Source of the DNA: Actinomycetes bacterium
Lineage (GTDB): Bacteria > Actinomycetota > Acidimicrobiia > Acidimicrobiales > RAAP-2
DNA: 64,000 nt
Reading direction: 5' to 3'
Assembly (NCBI GenBank): GCA_021831035.1
Contig: JAKBNL010000012.1
Span: 1 to 64,000 of the forward strand
This document shows, piece after piece, positions 24,234 through 32,624 of this stretch; within the stretch, counting starts at the first letter, position 1; each line of letters begins with the position of its first letter. Made by a program: the position numbers and the translations under genes. Under the pieces are notes generated by a model that did not search any database, was not told where the DNA came from, and saw only the letters and a list, made by a program, of their open reading frames with translations.

Positions 24234-25001
24234 TCAGCTCGCCGCCGGACCCGGCTTCACGCCGCTCACCACGGCGGCCTCGGCCACGACCACGCTCACC
24301 GACACGTCGCGGAATCCGGCGCCCTCGTAGAGCCGGACCCAGGCGTCGGTGGAGATCGGTCGCTCGTGCAGGCGCAGCATGAACCGACCCACGTTCTTGA
24401 GGATCCGCCAGTAGCCCGGTAGGCCCCGCTTGGCCATCGAGCGGACCTTGCTCGCGATGATCTCGCGATCGCGGGTCGTCGCGCCCCGGCCGAACATCAT
24501 GTCGGCGATGACCAGCTGCCCGCCGGGCCGCAGCCACTCGAAGGCCGCGGCAACGACCTTGGCCTTGTCGTCGTCGACGAGGTGGTGCAGCGCGTAGTTG
24601 GTCGTCACCAGATCCACGCTCTCCGGGGGCAGGCTGAGCCGCTCGATGGGCGTCGCCACCCCCCGCACGGTCGTGAGTCCCTCGGCCCGGGCGCGGGCCT
24701 CCATCTTCTCGATCATCGCCGGGCTCACGTCGACCCCGAGCACGTTCGCCCCGGCCCGCGCGAGCACCAGGGCGAGCCGCCCCGTGCCACAGCCCAGGTC
24801 GACGCAGTCCATCCCCTCACGCAGCCGGCAGCGCTCGATCGCGGCCGCGGCCACCTTGGCCATGCCGGCGTCGTTGTGGCGGTCCCAGGTCTCGGCGCGC
24901 CGGCCCCACTTCTTCGCCTGGGTGCGGATCGCGACGGCGGTCTTCAGGCGGGACCGGCCCGAGCCGGTCTCGGACGTCTCGGGGGCGTGGTGGTCGGTCA
25001 T
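24234..25001 (-). CDS. SAM-dependent class I methyltransferase
   Basis: The ATG at 25001 has GAGAGG 7 nt upstream and gives 255 residues starting MTDHHAPETS. The SAM-binding motif VDLGCGTGRLALVLARAGANVLGVDVSPAMIEKM lies near residues 63-96, followed by VDLVTTNYALHHLVDDD and WLRPGGQLVIADMMFG, as in UbiE/COQ5-like enzymes. A substrate cannot be assigned. Its upstream region holds a TAAG 11-bp repeat shared with the divergent flavin gene cluster. Confidence 0.9.
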   Translation of the reverse strand: MTDHHAPETSETGSGRSRLKTAVAIRTQAKKWGRRAETWDRHNDAGMAKVAAAAIERCRLREGMDCVDLGCGTGRLALVLARAGANVLGVDVSPAMIEKMEARARAEGLTTVRGVATPIERLSLPPESVDLVTTNYALHHLVDDDKAKVVAAAFEWLRPGGQLVIADMMFGRGATTRDREIIASKVRSMAKRGLPGYWRILKNVGRFMLRLHERPISTDAWVRLYEGAGFRDVSVSVVVAEAAVVSGVKPGPAAS

Positions 25002-25110
25002 CGGGGGCCTCTCAGGGTGCGCGGGCGGGGTCGGCGGCTCCGACGGGGCTCGGGCGCCGCGCCGGGGCCCCGCCGTGAGGAGTGCACCCACCCAGTCTCC
25101 CAGTCCAACA

Positions 25111-25125
25111 TAAGCATCCGCTAAG
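25111..25125 (-). promoter_or_regulatory. CTTA-n7-CTTA direct repeat upstream of the methyltransferase gene
   Basis: TAAG at 25111 and 25122 are 11 bp apart. Toward the methyltransferase gene this reads CTTA-n7-CTTA about 110 bp before its ATG. Confidence 0.4.
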
Positions 25126-25226
25126 GCCCGCCACGGCGCCGGCGGGCAAGGCGGTCCTCGCCGGGGCGAGCGTAACAGCCACCCCGGCCCGCTCCGCGAC
25201 CCCGGGAGGGTCACGTTGTGACAAGG

Positions 25227-25253
25227 CTTATCGGGCCTTCACGTCGCCCTTAG
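25227..25253 (+). promoter_or_regulatory. CTTA repeats (22 bp apart) before the ferric-reductase-like gene
   Basis: CTTA at 25227 and CTTAG at 25249 are two 11-bp steps apart, ending about 22 bp before the GTG start at 25276. The middle position (25238) does not match, so this site is weaker than the others. Confidence 0.35.
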
Positions 25254-25275
25254 TTTCGCCGAGCACGCTGGCGGG

Positions 25276-26694
25276 GTGACCGCGAAGCCACCGTCCGCGC
25301 CCCCACGCCCGGGTGGGCTGCTCACGGTGGGCCCCGACGAGACCGGTCCCTCCCCGAGGGTCACGTCGAGCGCGCCGCGTTCGCCGGCCCCCCGACCCCT
25401 GCTCGTCGATCTGGCGGTGGCGGCGGTCGCGGTGGGCTTCGGTCTCTCGGTGGGGATCGCCCTCACGGCCACCAGTCGCCACCAGCTCGCCGCCCCCGGT
25501 GGGACGGCCCTCTTCCTCGGCAACCTCACGGGGCTGGCGGGGACCTACCTCGCCCTCGTCATGGTGCTGCTCATCAGCCGCATCCCCTTCGTCGAGCGGG
25601 TCCTCGGCCAGGACACCCTCCTGCGCTGGCACCGGCGGCTCGCGCCCTGGCCCATCTCTCTCATCATCGCCCACGTCGTGATCCTCACCATCGGTTACGC
25701 CCAGGCCGCCCGCACGGGCATCCTGCACGAGATCGGTCCACTGGTGAATGGATTCCCGGACATGGGGATCGCCACGGCCGGGTTCGTGCTCATGGTCGCG
25801 GTCTCGATCGCCTCCCTATACCCCATCCGCCGGCGCATCAAGCGCGAGAACTGGTGGGGACTCCACCTGTTCATGTACCTCGCGCTCGCGCTCGCCTTCG
25901 CCCACGAGATCGTGCTCGGCCCCTCCTTCGTCGGCCACCCGATGACCCAGCTCGTGTGGTCGGTCGCCTGGGCCGGGACCGCCGGGCTCGTCCTCGTCTA
26001 CCGCATCGGACTACCCCTCGTGCGCTCGATCCGTCACGGCCTCGTAGTCGAGGAGATCCGCCCCGAGGGGCCCGGTGTCGTGACCGTGATCCTGCGGGGT
26101 CGCCACCTCGAGCGACTCGCCGTCTCGGGCGGGCAGTTCTTCGAGTGGCGCTTCCTCACCCGTGGCATGTGGTGGCAGGCCCACCCCTTCTCGATCTCGG
26201 CCCGGCCCCAGCCCCCCTACCTTCGCCTGACCGTGAAGTGCGTCGGTGACTTCACCTCGGCGCTCGCCGGGCTGCCCGTCGGCACCCGGGTCGCCCTCGA
26301 AGGACCCTACGGCACCTTCACCGCCCACGCCCTGCGCACCCGCAAGGTCGCGCTCATCGCCGGAGGCATCGGGGTGACCTCGGTGCGCTCCCTCTTGGAG
26401 GACCTGCCCAAGGGGACCCGCCCGGTCGTCGTGCTGCGTGCCTCGAGCGAGGAGGAGCTCGTCCTGCGCGAGGAGATCGCCGAGCTCGTCAAGTGGCACG
26501 GTGGGCGTCTCCACGAGGTGGTGGGACCCCGGACCGCCCAGCCCGTCGAACACCTCGCCGAACTGATCGGCGACCTGAGGAAGCGCGACACCTACGTCTC
26601 GGGCTCGGAGAGCTTCGTGATGAGCGTCACGCGGCTGCTCACCCTGCTCAAGGTACCCCCGGAGGCGGTGCACGCCGATGTCTACGCCCTCTGA
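25276..26694 (+). CDS. Ferric-reductase-like transmembrane flavocytochrome (FAD/NAD(P)H oxidoreductase)
   Basis: This 472-residue protein has about six helices with paired histidines for two b hemes: LLRWHRRLAPWPISLIIAHV near residues 118-137 and WGLHLFMYLALALAFAHEI near 195-213. The cytosolic half is a ferredoxin-reductase module with the FAD motif HPFSIS near 299, a glycine-rich NAD(P) motif GGIGVTSVRSLLEDL near 362 and a C-terminal VSGSESFVMSV segment. It would move electrons from NAD(P)H through FAD and heme across the membrane. It is the first gene of a three-gene set with an FMN-binding protein and ApbE, which implies an extracellular flavin acceptor. Confidence 0.9.
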   Translation: MTAKPPSAPPRPGGLLTVGPDETGPSPRVTSSAPRSPAPRPLLVDLAVAAVAVGFGLSVGIALTATSRHQLAAPGGTALFLGNLTGLAGTYLALVMVLLISRIPFVERVLGQDTLLRWHRRLAPWPISLIIAHVVILTIGYAQAARTGILHEIGPLVNGFPDMGIATAGFVLMVAVSIASLYPIRRRIKRENWWGLHLFMYLALALAFAHEIVLGPSFVGHPMTQLVWSVAWAGTAGLVLVYRIGLPLVRSIRHGLVVEEIRPEGPGVVTVILRGRHLERLAVSGGQFFEWRFLTRGMWWQAHPFSISARPQPPYLRLTVKCVGDFTSALAGLPVGTRVALEGPYGTFTAHALRTRKVALIAGGIGVTSVRSLLEDLPKGTRPVVVLRASSEEELVLREEIAELVKWHGGRLHEVVGPRTAQPVEHLAELIGDLRKRDTYVSGSESFVMSVTRLLTLLKVPPEAVHADVYAL

Positions 26695-26772
26695 CCAGCC
26701 GCTGAGCCAGCCGTCCGTGCGGGTCCGCCCCTCGTCACCCGCGGGGCCGACCCCGTGCTCGGGAGTGGACCG

Positions 26773-27273
26773 ATGAAGCGCACCGCGATCGCGGTCGTGG
26801 CGGCCGTCGGCGGCTTCGCCGGTGTGCTCGGCTTCAACCTGGGCGGCTCGCGCGCGCCGCTGCTCCAAGGCGGTGCCGCGGCCTCGAGCGCCCCCTCGAA
26901 CCCGCCCGCGACCCCGCCGCCCAACTCATCCTCGAGCCCCTCGTCCAACCCCGGGACGACGGCCGCCGGCGGATCGGGCACCCCGCCGACCGGCCTGAGG
27001 AGCGCCCTCGGCAACACCTACCAGTACGGGTACGGCCAGCTCGCGGTACGCGTCACGCTGAACGGCTCGACGATCACCAAGGTCGACACGGTCGGACTCC
27101 AAACCGCCGAGTCCTACTCTCAGCAGCTCGCCCAGCAGGTCATCCCGCTCCTGCGCCACGAGGTGCTCGCCGCCCAGAGCGCACGGGTCAACGGGTTCTC
27201 CGGGGCGACCTACACGAGCGAGGCCTACCTCTACTCGCTCCAGTCGGCGCTCGACAAGCTCCACAAGAAGTAG
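26773..27273 (+). CDS. Exported FMN-binding domain protein
   Basis: The ATG at 26773 (with GGGAG upstream) gives 166 residues. A signal or anchor helix (residues 5-25) is followed by a Pro/Ser-rich linker (about 30-75) and an FMN-binding domain: YGYGQLAVRVTLNGSTITKVDTVGLQTAESYSQQL, ending NGFSGATYTSEAY. The Thr of SGAT near residue 145 is the residue that ApbE esterifies with FMN in RnfG/NqrC-type domains. Placement between the flavocytochrome and apbE supports a covalently flavinylated electron carrier outside the membrane. Confidence 0.9.
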   Translation: MKRTAIAVVAAVGGFAGVLGFNLGGSRAPLLQGGAAASSAPSNPPATPPPNSSSSPSSNPGTTAAGGSGTPPTGLRSALGNTYQYGYGQLAVRVTLNGSTITKVDTVGLQTAESYSQQLAQQVIPLLRHEVLAAQSARVNGFSGATYTSEAYLYSLQSALDKLHKK

Positions 27274-27293
27274 CCGACCCGCCCCGGGAGCCG

Positions 27294-28067
27294 ATGGCCT
27301 CGCTCGTGCACACCGAAGAGGTGATGGGCACCGTCGTCTCGTTCCACCTCGACGCGCCCGGTGCGACCGCGTCCGCACTCGTGGCCGCCGTGGCCGCGGC
27401 CACGGCGCTGCTGCACCGCGACGACGAGACCTTCAGCACCTGGAAGCCCGAAAGCCCCCTCAGCCGGCTCCGGCGGGGCGAGATCCGCCTCGCGGACGCC
27501 CCGGCCGAGGTGGCCGAGGTCCTCGACCTCTGCGAAGCCGCCGGGACGCTCTCGCGGGGGTGGTTCGACGCGTTCGCCCTGCCGGGGGGCGTCGACCCGA
27601 CCGGGCTCGTGAAGGGCTGGTCGCTCGAGCGCGCCCTCGCGGTGATCGTGGACGCCGGAGTCACCTCGGCCATGGTCAACGGCGGGGGGGACATCGCCTG
27701 TCACGGCCAACCGCCCCAGGGCGGGCGTTGGCGCATCGGCGTGCGTCACCCGTGGCGCCCCGAAGCCCTCGCCGCCGTCCTCGAGGTCGAGCGGGCGATC
27801 GCGACCTCGGGCGAGTACGAACGCGGCCGACACCTGGTCGACCCGATCGGCCGCTCCGGTCCCCCTCCGGCGTCGGCGACCGTCACCGGGCCGAGCCTCA
27901 CCCTCGCCGACGCGCTGGCGACCGCCGTGGCCGTCGGGGGCGACGCCGCACTCGAGATCGTCGCCGCGATCGACGACTACGACGCCTACCTCATCCGCGC
28001 GGACGGCACCGAGGCCTTCACCGAGGGGATCCGCTTCAGCGACATCGAACCCGACATCCACGACTGA
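27294..28067 (+). CDS. apbE: FAD:protein FMN transferase
   Basis: This 257-residue protein starts at an ATG behind GGGAG, 21 bp after the FMN-domain gene. ApbE landmarks are EVMGTVVSFHLD at the N-terminus, DDETFSTWKPESPLSRL, GVDPTGLVKGWSLERAL and the VNGGGDIACHG block, with TGPSLTLADALATAV near the C-terminus. It lacks an obvious lipoprotein signal, so it may act in the cytoplasm or be exported otherwise. It would transfer FMN from FAD to the SGAT threonine of the preceding protein. Confidence 0.9.
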   Translation: MASLVHTEEVMGTVVSFHLDAPGATASALVAAVAAATALLHRDDETFSTWKPESPLSRLRRGEIRLADAPAEVAEVLDLCEAAGTLSRGWFDAFALPGGVDPTGLVKGWSLERALAVIVDAGVTSAMVNGGGDIACHGQPPQGGRWRIGVRHPWRPEALAAVLEVERAIATSGEYERGRHLVDPIGRSGPPPASATVTGPSLTLADALATAVAVGGDAALEIVAAIDDYDAYLIRADGTEAFTEGIRFSDIEPDIHD

Positions 28068-28595
28068 GCCGGAGTCACGCGAAGGGGACGAGGGCCCCAC
28101 GGGACCAGCGCGCACGTGGCGCGGCGCGCACGAACTCGTCCCCTACGTTCATCGCACGCCGGGGCCCGGTTGGACCGGGTCGTCTCAGCGGGCAACGGCA
28201 CCGCGTGACCACGTCGCGACACCGTCGAGCGACGCACCTCCATCGAGCGCACCCAACCTCGTCGTGGGCACGCCCTCACTGAACCCGGATGGAGAGGCAC
28301 CGGCCCCTCGGACTCGGGTGGGCTGTAGTGGACCTCATCCTCCCACCCCTGGCGCGTCGTCGAGCGTCGGAGCGCAGGGTGGGAGGGCGCCACCCGCGAT
28401 CCGCTGGCAAAAGAGGACTTCGCCGTTGCCCCCTAGCGCCTCGCCCGAGGACTCGACCACGAGTGCGGACGTATCACCGTGAGCACCGGCTCCGTACCTT
28501 TGAGAGCGACGTCGGGCGTGAGGCGGTCGCCACGGCAACCCGGTACGGTCTGCTGCGCGGACCGAATCGCCCGCGGGGGACTTCAGCGACGGATG
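28068..28595. other. Gene-poor stretch after apbE
   Basis: No convincing gene is seen in 528 bp. GGGGACGAG at 28083 and CTCGTCCCC at 28135 form an inverted repeat with a 43-nt loop that may end the flavin transcript. The remainder has weak codon structure in all frames. Confidence 0.4.
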
Positions 28596-28979
28596 TCAAT
28601 GCGTTGTGGATAACCCGAGTCGGTGACACACCCCGACGCCCGTGTCGAGTGCGCGCACGACACGAACGTCCTCTCCGGTTCGCGATTCCTGCTGGGTGGC
28701 GGCCCCCAGTTCTCTGCCCACATCTCGGAGTTGGGCGTTGTCTGAAGTCGCCAGGGCCCCGAGGAGGGACTCCTTGATGAAGACAATGGAGAAGCTCGAA
28801 GGACCCGACGTGGGAAACGTTGCGCGAGCGCCAAGAAGCTCACAGGCGACCCTTTCGTGCGCCAAGCGCTGATCGTGCGTTGGGCCCACCGCACCGGATG
28901 TGCAACCCGCCAACACCACGCCAACGCCGGCCGCGAAAATGACCCGGCGAACGATTGACGTTGACCGGAGCGCCGTCAC
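28596..28979 (-). CDS. Small putative lipoprotein
   Basis: From the GTG at 28979 the protein has 127 residues. Its N-terminus (VTALRSTSIVRRVIFAAGVGVVLAGCTSG) is a signal peptide with a lipobox LAGC, so the mature protein begins at Cys near residue 26. The rest (HERVACELLGARATFPTSG ... ESLLGALATSDNAQLRDVGRELG) looks alpha-helical and has two further cysteines. A longer form from 29045 would place 22 basic residues before the signal and is less likely. I recognise no family. Confidence 0.6.
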   Translation of the reverse strand: MTALRSTSIVRRVIFAAGVGVVLAGCTSGAVGPTHDQRLAHERVACELLGARATFPTSGPSSFSIVFIKESLLGALATSDNAQLRDVGRELGAATQQESRTGEDVRVVRALDTGVGVCHRLGLSTTH

Positions 28980-29571
28980 GTTCCGCGTGCTCCGGCGTGT
29001 GACGTGACGTGCGTCCTCGGTGCCGAACCGGTACGTCCTCGGCAACGGCTACGGGCTTCGGGACGAGCGTCGGCCATCTCTCCCACGTCGATGAACTCCC
29101 CCTGCGTCCTCGCGCGACGCGTCGCTTCCATTCGTCATCGCCACTCGATGGCGACCACGCCCCGAGAGTCCCCCCTGCGCGCCAATGATACGTCCACAAA
29201 GTCGAAGGGACACTCCGAACCCGTCGTCCACAGTCTCCACAACCGCGTTGTGCCCACTCCGGGGGGACGACCCTACGCCGCGACGGACGCCGAGCGTGAC
29301 CGTAGTTCCGACGACCACGCACGGTCTCGAGGAGGTACGGACCACGCGTCGACCGGGGTGTCCCAGACTCCCGCACACCCCTCGACTCACAATCCCCTTC
29401 TCGAGGTGTCGTCCCGGGGGTCCGAGGCAGTGCTCCTCGCGCCGTCTCCGCTCTCTCGCCGCGTCGGCGGACCCCTTCGATCCACTGCTGGCCGAACCGC
29501 TGACACACGGGGCACGGGGTCCGGCGATCAGGGTACGAGGGACGGAAACCCTTACGGTCTGGGGGCTCGGA
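28980..29571. other. Gene-poor stretch before tRNA-Val
   Basis: I see no supported gene. Reading frames here either cross the tRNA or lack coherent protein features. Confidence 0.45.
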
Positions 29572-29648
29572 TGGTGGGCCGTACAGGACTTGAACCTGTG
29601 ACCCCTTGCGTGTCATGCAAGTGCGCTACCAGACTGCGCCAACGGCCC
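29572..29648 (-). tRNA. tRNA-Val (GAC)
   Basis: The reverse strand folds as a cloverleaf: acceptor stem GGGCCGT/ACGGCCC, D-arm GCGCAGTCTGGTAGCGC, anticodon arm CTTGC-ATGACAC-GCAAG with anticodon GAC, and T-arm around GGTTCAAGTCC. The CCA end is encoded. Confidence 0.95.
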
Positions 29649-29694
29649 GTGGCTCGTCATCCTACCACCTGGCCCCCGGCCGCCGCCCTCTCGA

Positions 29695-30351
29695 CTAGCG
29701 CGGGACCGAGTCGAAGTAGGAGTCCGAGTCGGTACTGAGGGCGAGGCTGGTCTGCCCGGCGTTGTTCGCGATCACCTGCTCCAAGAAGACCTCGACCGCG
29801 GCACGGGCATCGCCGAGCGCGTCGTGCCCGCCGGGGCGAACCCGGTAGTGCCGGCACAGGTGCTCGAGGCCCCGCCGAGGGCGGAGTTCGCGGCTCGGCT
29901 CGATTGCCAGGTCGTGTTCCACGACGTCGATGATCCGTAGCAGCGACAGGTCGAGCTCGTCGTCGTCGAGAGACCGCCCGAGCACCGACAGCGAGCTGCG
30001 CCGCAGCATTTCGAGGTCGAACCGGCACACGTTGGAACCCACGACGAAGGCCCCCCGGCGGTGGAAGTCACCGAGCACTTCGATGGCACGCCGCAGCCCC
30101 CCAGCGAGCGGGTACACGGGCTCGCTCGCGCGCTTGGACTCGATGTCCTCGAGTGTGAGGCCGTGGACGCGCTGGGCCCCCGCAGTGATGGGGCGATCAG
30201 GGACGACGTAGAAGCGTTCCTCCCAGAAGGGCACGCCGAAGCGGTAGGCGCTGAATCCGTAGGCGATGGCTCGCTCGCTGGTGACGCTGAGACCCGTGGT
30301 CTCGGTGTCGAAGCCGAGGAGGAGCTCGGGGACCTGGGTGTAACGCTTCAC
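29695..30351 (-). CDS. DnaQ-like 3'-5' exonuclease (DEDDh)
   Basis: This 218-residue protein has the three exonuclease motifs: Exo I LLGFDTETTGLSV near residue 13, Exo II GSNVCRFDLEML near 105, and Exo III GGHDALGDARAAVEVFL near 188, whose HxxxxD defines the DEDDh class. It is stand-alone, without polymerase or BRCT domains, and so resembles proofreading-type or RNase T-like trimming enzymes. The start GTG at 30351 has no Shine-Dalgarno. Confidence 0.92.
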   Translation of the reverse strand: MKRYTQVPELLLGFDTETTGLSVTSERAIAYGFSAYRFGVPFWEERFYVVPDRPITAGAQRVHGLTLEDIESKRASEPVYPLAGGLRRAIEVLGDFHRRGAFVVGSNVCRFDLEMLRRSSLSVLGRSLDDDELDLSLLRIIDVVEHDLAIEPSRELRPRRGLEHLCRHYRVRPGGHDALGDARAAVEVFLEQVIANNAGQTSLALSTDSDSYFDSVPR

Positions 30352-30394
30352 CGGAGACCTATTGTGCCACCCCGCTGTGACCTCCGCGTCCGGG

Positions 30395-31546
30395 TCACGG
30401 CGTGGTGGAGGCGGTCGTCGAGGTGCTCGTGGTAGCGGTCCCGGGCGACACCGTCGACATGGTCGTCGAGGTCGACGTGGTCGTGGTGGTCGTGGTGGTC
30501 GTGGTGGTCGTCACCACGTCGGCGGGCGAGCCGATCCAGGCCACCGACGCCCCCTGGGGAGAGTCGCGCACTCCGATCGAGGGCAGCAGCGAGCGCGAGA
30601 GAGCGAGCGCCGCGTTGCCGGCGCTGCCTAGCGGGTCACTCGTGTGTTGCCCCAGCACGACGGCGTAGGTGTAGACCGTGTGCCCCTCGACCTCGACACG
30701 GCGCAGCATCACGTCACAGCCGCCCGCGGGACCGGTGAAACCCGACTTCACGCCGATGACACCGTAGTTGCCGATGTAGGGCGTGAAGGAGCCGACGTCG
30801 CCGGCGACCGGCAGGTCGACGTGGGTGAGGTCGATGATCGGAAAGAGGACCGGCTCGTCGGTGAGCAGCGTGAGGACGAGGTTCAGCTGGTCCTCGGCCG
30901 TCGAGGTGTCGCGCGGGTCGATGCCGGTGGGCTCGACGTAGTGGGTGTGCGTCAGGCCCAGGGTCCGCGCGTCACGGTTCATGAGCTCGACGAAGCGCCC
31001 GAGCGGCAGGCCGGACAAGTGCACCAGGTAGACCGCGTAGTTCCCGGCCGAGTGGACGAACAGCCCCCGCAGGAGCTGGACCTCACAGAGTCGCTCCCCC
31101 TTGGCCACCGCGACGCTCGACTGCCCGGTCGCCACGTCGTGGTCGTAGAGGCGGACGTCGGCGCGGGTCATCTCCTCGCACGGCCCGCTCGCACCGGGTG
31201 CCAGGGGCATCAGGTGCAGGGCCACCCAGGTCGTCATGAGCTTGGTGAGGCTTGCGATCGGCTGGACCCTCTGGGGGATGGAGGCCACCTCAACCGAGAG
31301 CTGGGGGATCGCCACCGCGGCACTGCCCTCGCTCGGCCAACGCAGGTGGGTCACGCGCGAGGGTGGGGTCGTCGTAGTCGTCGTCACGCTCGTCGTCGTG
31401 GTCGTCCCCGGGAGAGTCGTGGTGGTCGTGGTGGTCGAGGACGTGGCCGCGGTCGGGGCACCCAGCACGTAGAGGGAGGCGGCTAGGATCCCCGTGAGTC
31501 CGAGGCCGGTGGCCCGTCCCCACCGGTGCACTAGGCGTCCTCTCAC
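30395..31546 (-). CDS. Secreted D-alanyl-D-alanine carboxypeptidase (peptidase S11)
   Basis: This 383-residue protein has a signal peptide (residues about 12-33) and Thr-rich linkers at both ends (about residues 35-60 and 345-383). Active-site motifs are SLTK (IASLTKLMTTWVAL near residue 100), SAGN (FVHSAGNYAVYL near 160) and KSG (GVKSGFTGPAGG near 262), the SxxK/SxN/KTG set of DacA-type enzymes. It trims stem peptides in the wall, which controls how much substrate is left for transpeptidases. TAGGTT lies 6 nt before the GTG start. Confidence 0.92.
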   Translation of the reverse strand: MRGRLVHRWGRATGLGLTGILAASLYVLGAPTAATSSTTTTTTTLPGTTTTTSVTTTTTTPPSRVTHLRWPSEGSAAVAIPQLSVEVASIPQRVQPIASLTKLMTTWVALHLMPLAPGASGPCEEMTRADVRLYDHDVATGQSSVAVAKGERLCEVQLLRGLFVHSAGNYAVYLVHLSGLPLGRFVELMNRDARTLGLTHTHYVEPTGIDPRDTSTAEDQLNLVLTLLTDEPVLFPIIDLTHVDLPVAGDVGSFTPYIGNYGVIGVKSGFTGPAGGCDVMLRRVEVEGHTVYTYAVVLGQHTSDPLGSAGNAALALSRSLLPSIGVRDSPQGASVAWIGSPADVVTTTTTTTTTTTTSTSTTMSTVSPGTATTSTSTTASTTP

Positions 31547-31552
31547 GGGGCC

Positions 31553-31558
31553 AACCTA
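31553..31558 (-). promoter_or_regulatory. -10 box TAGGTT, leaderless carboxypeptidase mRNA
   Basis: Reverse-strand TAGGTT, six nucleotides, then the GTG at 31546; no Shine-Dalgarno. Confidence 0.5.
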
Positions 31559-31688
31559 TCGGCGACCGTCGCCGGGCACGGGTCGCCGACGTTACGACGC
31601 CGTTGCGAATCGCTGGTCGGACGGGGAGGTGCCTCGGCCGCCCGGACCCGGCCCCTTCGGTGACGCACTTCCCGAGGTGACGCGGAAG

Positions 31689-31694
31689 TAACCT
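31689..31694 (+). promoter_or_regulatory. -10 box TAACCT, leaderless L,D-transpeptidase mRNA
   Basis: TAACCT, six nucleotides, then the GTG at 31701; no Shine-Dalgarno. Confidence 0.5.
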
Positions 31695-31700
31695 GGTCAC

Positions 31701-32624
31701 GTGAGATTTCCCAACAGAGGCTGGTGGGCGGTAACGGTGACGGGGGCGCTGGTCGCCACGGTGGTGCCCCTCGTCGCGACGGGTACCGCGGGAGCGGCGC
31801 ACCCGCGCGCGATTCCCGCGTTCTCCATCCGACTCGAGGACCAGATTCTCGCCGAGTTGCGCTATCTGCCGGTGAGCTTCGTACCGGCCGGCGCCACTAC
31901 GCCACCGCCGACCACGACGACGACCACGACGACGACGACGGTGCCGTCGAACGGATCCACGACGACCAACCCGACTACGACGACGTCGACCACGACGACC
32001 ACCGTGCCGGCGCGCCATCGTCCCACGCGCCAGAGCGACCCCGCGATCCTCCAACCCGGCTCGTTCGTCTGGCGGTTCCCCACACTCCCGGCGAGCTTCA
32101 AGCGAAACTGGACCGTGGGTACCGACAACGTCATCGTGCGCGGGGCGCTCATGCGCTTCCAGGACGACCACGGCTTGCCCACCACCGGGTCGATGGACGG
32201 CGTGACGTGGCGTCTCCTCGTCGAGACGGTGCGCGCGCGCAGGTTCTCCAGCGAGCCCTACGACATGGTTCTCGTCAGCCAGACCTTGCCCCAGCGGCTC
32301 GACCTGTATCAGAACGGCCGGGTCACCTTCACGACGCTCGTGAACACCGGCATCCCGGCGTCACCCACCGCCAACGGCACCTTCCCGGTGTACCTGCGCT
32401 ACACCTCGACCACCATGTCGGGCACGAACCCCAACGGGACCCACTACCACGACACCGGCATCCCGTGGGTCTCGTACTTCAACGGGGGCGACGCCCTGCA
32501 CGGCTTCATCCGTTCGGGCTACGGCTACCCCCAGAGCCTGGGGTGCGTCGAGATGCCCTTCGCCGAGGCAAAGGTCCTCTGGCCCCACACTCCGATCGGA
32601 ACCCTGGTCACCGTCCAGCCCTGA
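31701..32624 (+). CDS. Secreted L,D-transpeptidase (YkuD fold) with peptidoglycan-binding-like region
   Basis: This 307-residue protein has a signal peptide (residues 9-32), a Thr-rich linker (about 70-110) and a PG_binding_1-like segment (VGTDNVIVRGALMRFQDDHGLPTTG). The YkuD domain has YLRYTSTTMSGTNPNG, the His of GDALHGFIRS near residue 268 and the catalytic Cys in QSLGCVEMP near 283. It should form 3-3 peptide cross-links. The protein at 44896-45936 is a clear paralog (shared SGTNP, GDALHGFIR, SLGCVEMPFA and PHTPIGTLVTV). The 3' end overlaps the reverse-strand LLM gene by 17 bp. Confidence 0.9.
   Translation: MRFPNRGWWAVTVTGALVATVVPLVATGTAGAAHPRAIPAFSIRLEDQILAELRYLPVSFVPAGATTPPPTTTTTTTTTTVPSNGSTTTNPTTTTSTTTTTVPARHRPTRQSDPAILQPGSFVWRFPTLPASFKRNWTVGTDNVIVRGALMRFQDDHGLPTTGSMDGVTWRLLVETVRARRFSSEPYDMVLVSQTLPQRLDLYQNGRVTFTTLVNTGIPASPTANGTFPVYLRYTSTTMSGTNPNGTHYHDTGIPWVSYFNGGDALHGFIRSGYGYPQSLGCVEMPFAEAKVLWPHTPIGTLVTVQP

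Noticed and set aside
28840..29616. Long reverse reading frame beginning MTRKGSQVQVLYG
   Set aside because: Its start lies inside the tRNA-Val gene and this N-terminus is a common artefact of reading through a tRNA; it also overlaps the lipoprotein gene.
29004..29738. Forward frame with GRTGLEPVTPCVSCKCATRLRQ
   Set aside because: This peptide is the translation of the opposite strand of tRNA-Val, so the frame is spurious.
31907..32016. acg/acc-rich short tandem repeats considered as a CRISPR or microsatellite array
   Set aside because: They encode Thr-rich linkers in frame, are irregular and have no spacer structure; similar tracts occur in the other secreted-protein genes.
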